Assembly: GCA_041581135.1 (NCBI GenBank)
Contig: JBFGCM010000142.1
Span: 1-5,204, forward strand
Length of the DNA: 5,204 nt
From: JBFGCM01 sp041581135
GTDB taxonomy: Bacteria; Actinomycetota; Acidimicrobiia; Spongiisociales; UBA5794
Direction: 5' to 3'
A model generated the notes under the pieces. That model saw only the letters and a program-made list of their open reading frames with translations. It had not been told where the DNA came from and did not search any database. This document shows, one piece after another, positions 4,698 to 5,204 of this stretch (the first letter of the stretch is position 1; every line of letters starts with the position of its first letter). Position numbers and translations under genes: made by a program.

Positions 4698-5204
4698 TCA
4701 CAGGATCTGGCTGAGGAACAGCTTGGTCCGGTCGTGCTGCGGATTGGTGAAGAAGTGCTCCGGGGTGCCCTCTTCCACGATCACCCCGTAGTCGAAGAAG
4801 AGCACGCGATCCGCCACCTCTTTGGCGAATCCCATCTCGTGGGTGACCACGAGCATGGTCATACCCGAGAGCGCCAGCTCCTTCATCACGTCGAGCACTT
4901 CCTTGATCATCTCGGGGTCGAGCGCGGATGTCGGCTCGTCGAACAGCATGATGCGCGGTTCCATCGCCAATGATCGAGCACTTGCCACACGCTGCTGCTG
5001 CCCGCCGGAGAGCTGCCCCGGGTACTTGTTGGCCTGTTCCGGGATCCCGACCCGTTCCAGCAGCTGCATGGCGGTTGCTTCGGCCTCCGCCTTGGGGCGC
5101 TTCCGCACCCAGATGGGAGCCAGGGTGATGTTGTCAATGACGGTGAGGTGGGGGAACAGGTTGAACTGCTGGAACACCATGCCCACCTCGGACCGGATCT
5201 TCTC
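4698..5204 (-). CDS. Polar amino-acid ABC transporter ATP-binding protein (partial, 5' end outside window)
   Basis: The visible 168 residues are the C-terminal two-thirds of an ABC ATPase of the GlnQ/HisP/ArtP class, which powers uptake of glutamine-, glutamate-, arginine- or histidine-like amino acids at the inner face of the membrane. The frame is open to the right edge and reads EKIRSEVGMVFQQFNLFPHL, the Q-loop region typical of this class. The signature LSGGQQQR is at about 65-72, Walker B IMLFDEPTSALDPE at about 85-98 with catalytic Glu90, and the H-loop VVTHEMGFAKEVADRV starts at about 119 with His122. The class-typical ending GxxVEEGTPEHFFTNPQHDR is present. Walker A and about 75-80 N-terminal residues lie beyond 5204. 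A GTG at 5186 is an internal valine, not a start. Substrate cannot be told from the ATPase alone; no permease or binding-protein gene is in the window. Confidence 0.95.
   Translation of the reverse strand, partial: EKIRSEVGMVFQQFNLFPHLTVIDNITLAPIWVRKRPKAEAEATAMQLLERVGIPEQANKYPGQLSGGQQQRVASARSLAMEPRIMLFDEPTSALDPEMIKEVLDVMKELALSGMTMLVVTHEMGFAKEVADRVLFFDYGVIVEEGTPEHFFTNPQHDRTKLFLSQIL

Noticed and set aside
4039..4973. Plus-strand open frames of about 250 codons across the lipoprotein and ABC gene
   Set aside because: They run antisense to two supported minus-strand genes and cross the gene boundary. Composition is Ser/Arg/His-rich with no domain signal.

Overview
The window is GC-rich, and its two lipoproteins carry a lipobox cysteine followed by a long Ser/Thr/Pro-rich or acidic linker. 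Together with the gene families present this suggests a high-GC actinomycete, possibly Acidimicrobiia-like. The lineage is an inference from composition and gene style; no rRNA or other marker is present. I see no tRNA, rRNA, CRISPR array, insertion sequence, attachment site or origin.

Layout, left to right: (1) 1-144, an upstream region with a weak ECF-sigma-like promoter candidate; (2) 145-1473 (+), a membrane-anchored DUF4349 lipoprotein with an unusual Ig-like insert; (3) 1474-1649, a convergent gap holding two consecutive GC-rich stem-loops; (4) 1650-2015 (-), a small AhpD/carboxymuconolactone decarboxylase-like redox protein; (5) 2016-2102, a divergent control region; (6) 2103-3251 (+), an M20 family amidohydrolase of the PM20D2/AbgB type; (7) 3255-4637 (-), a two-domain secreted lipoprotein that converges on the M20 gene with only 3 bases between stop codons; (8) 4698 to the right edge (-), the C-terminal two-thirds of a polar amino-acid ABC transporter ATPase (GlnQ/HisP type), whose start lies outside the window.

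There is no evidence that these genes form one system. The AhpD-like gene and the M20 gene are divergent and could share control. The ABC ATPase and the two-domain lipoprotein lie on the same strand 60 bases apart and may be co-transcribed, although the lipoprotein does not look like an amino-acid binding protein. The common themes are cell-envelope lipoproteins (two of five genes) and uptake or hydrolysis of amino-acid-like compounds (ABC ATPase and M20 hydrolase). Overall this is an ordinary chromosomal housekeeping/accessory stretch. The most unusual items are the domain insertion in the DUF4349 protein and the paired stem-loops between the convergent genes.
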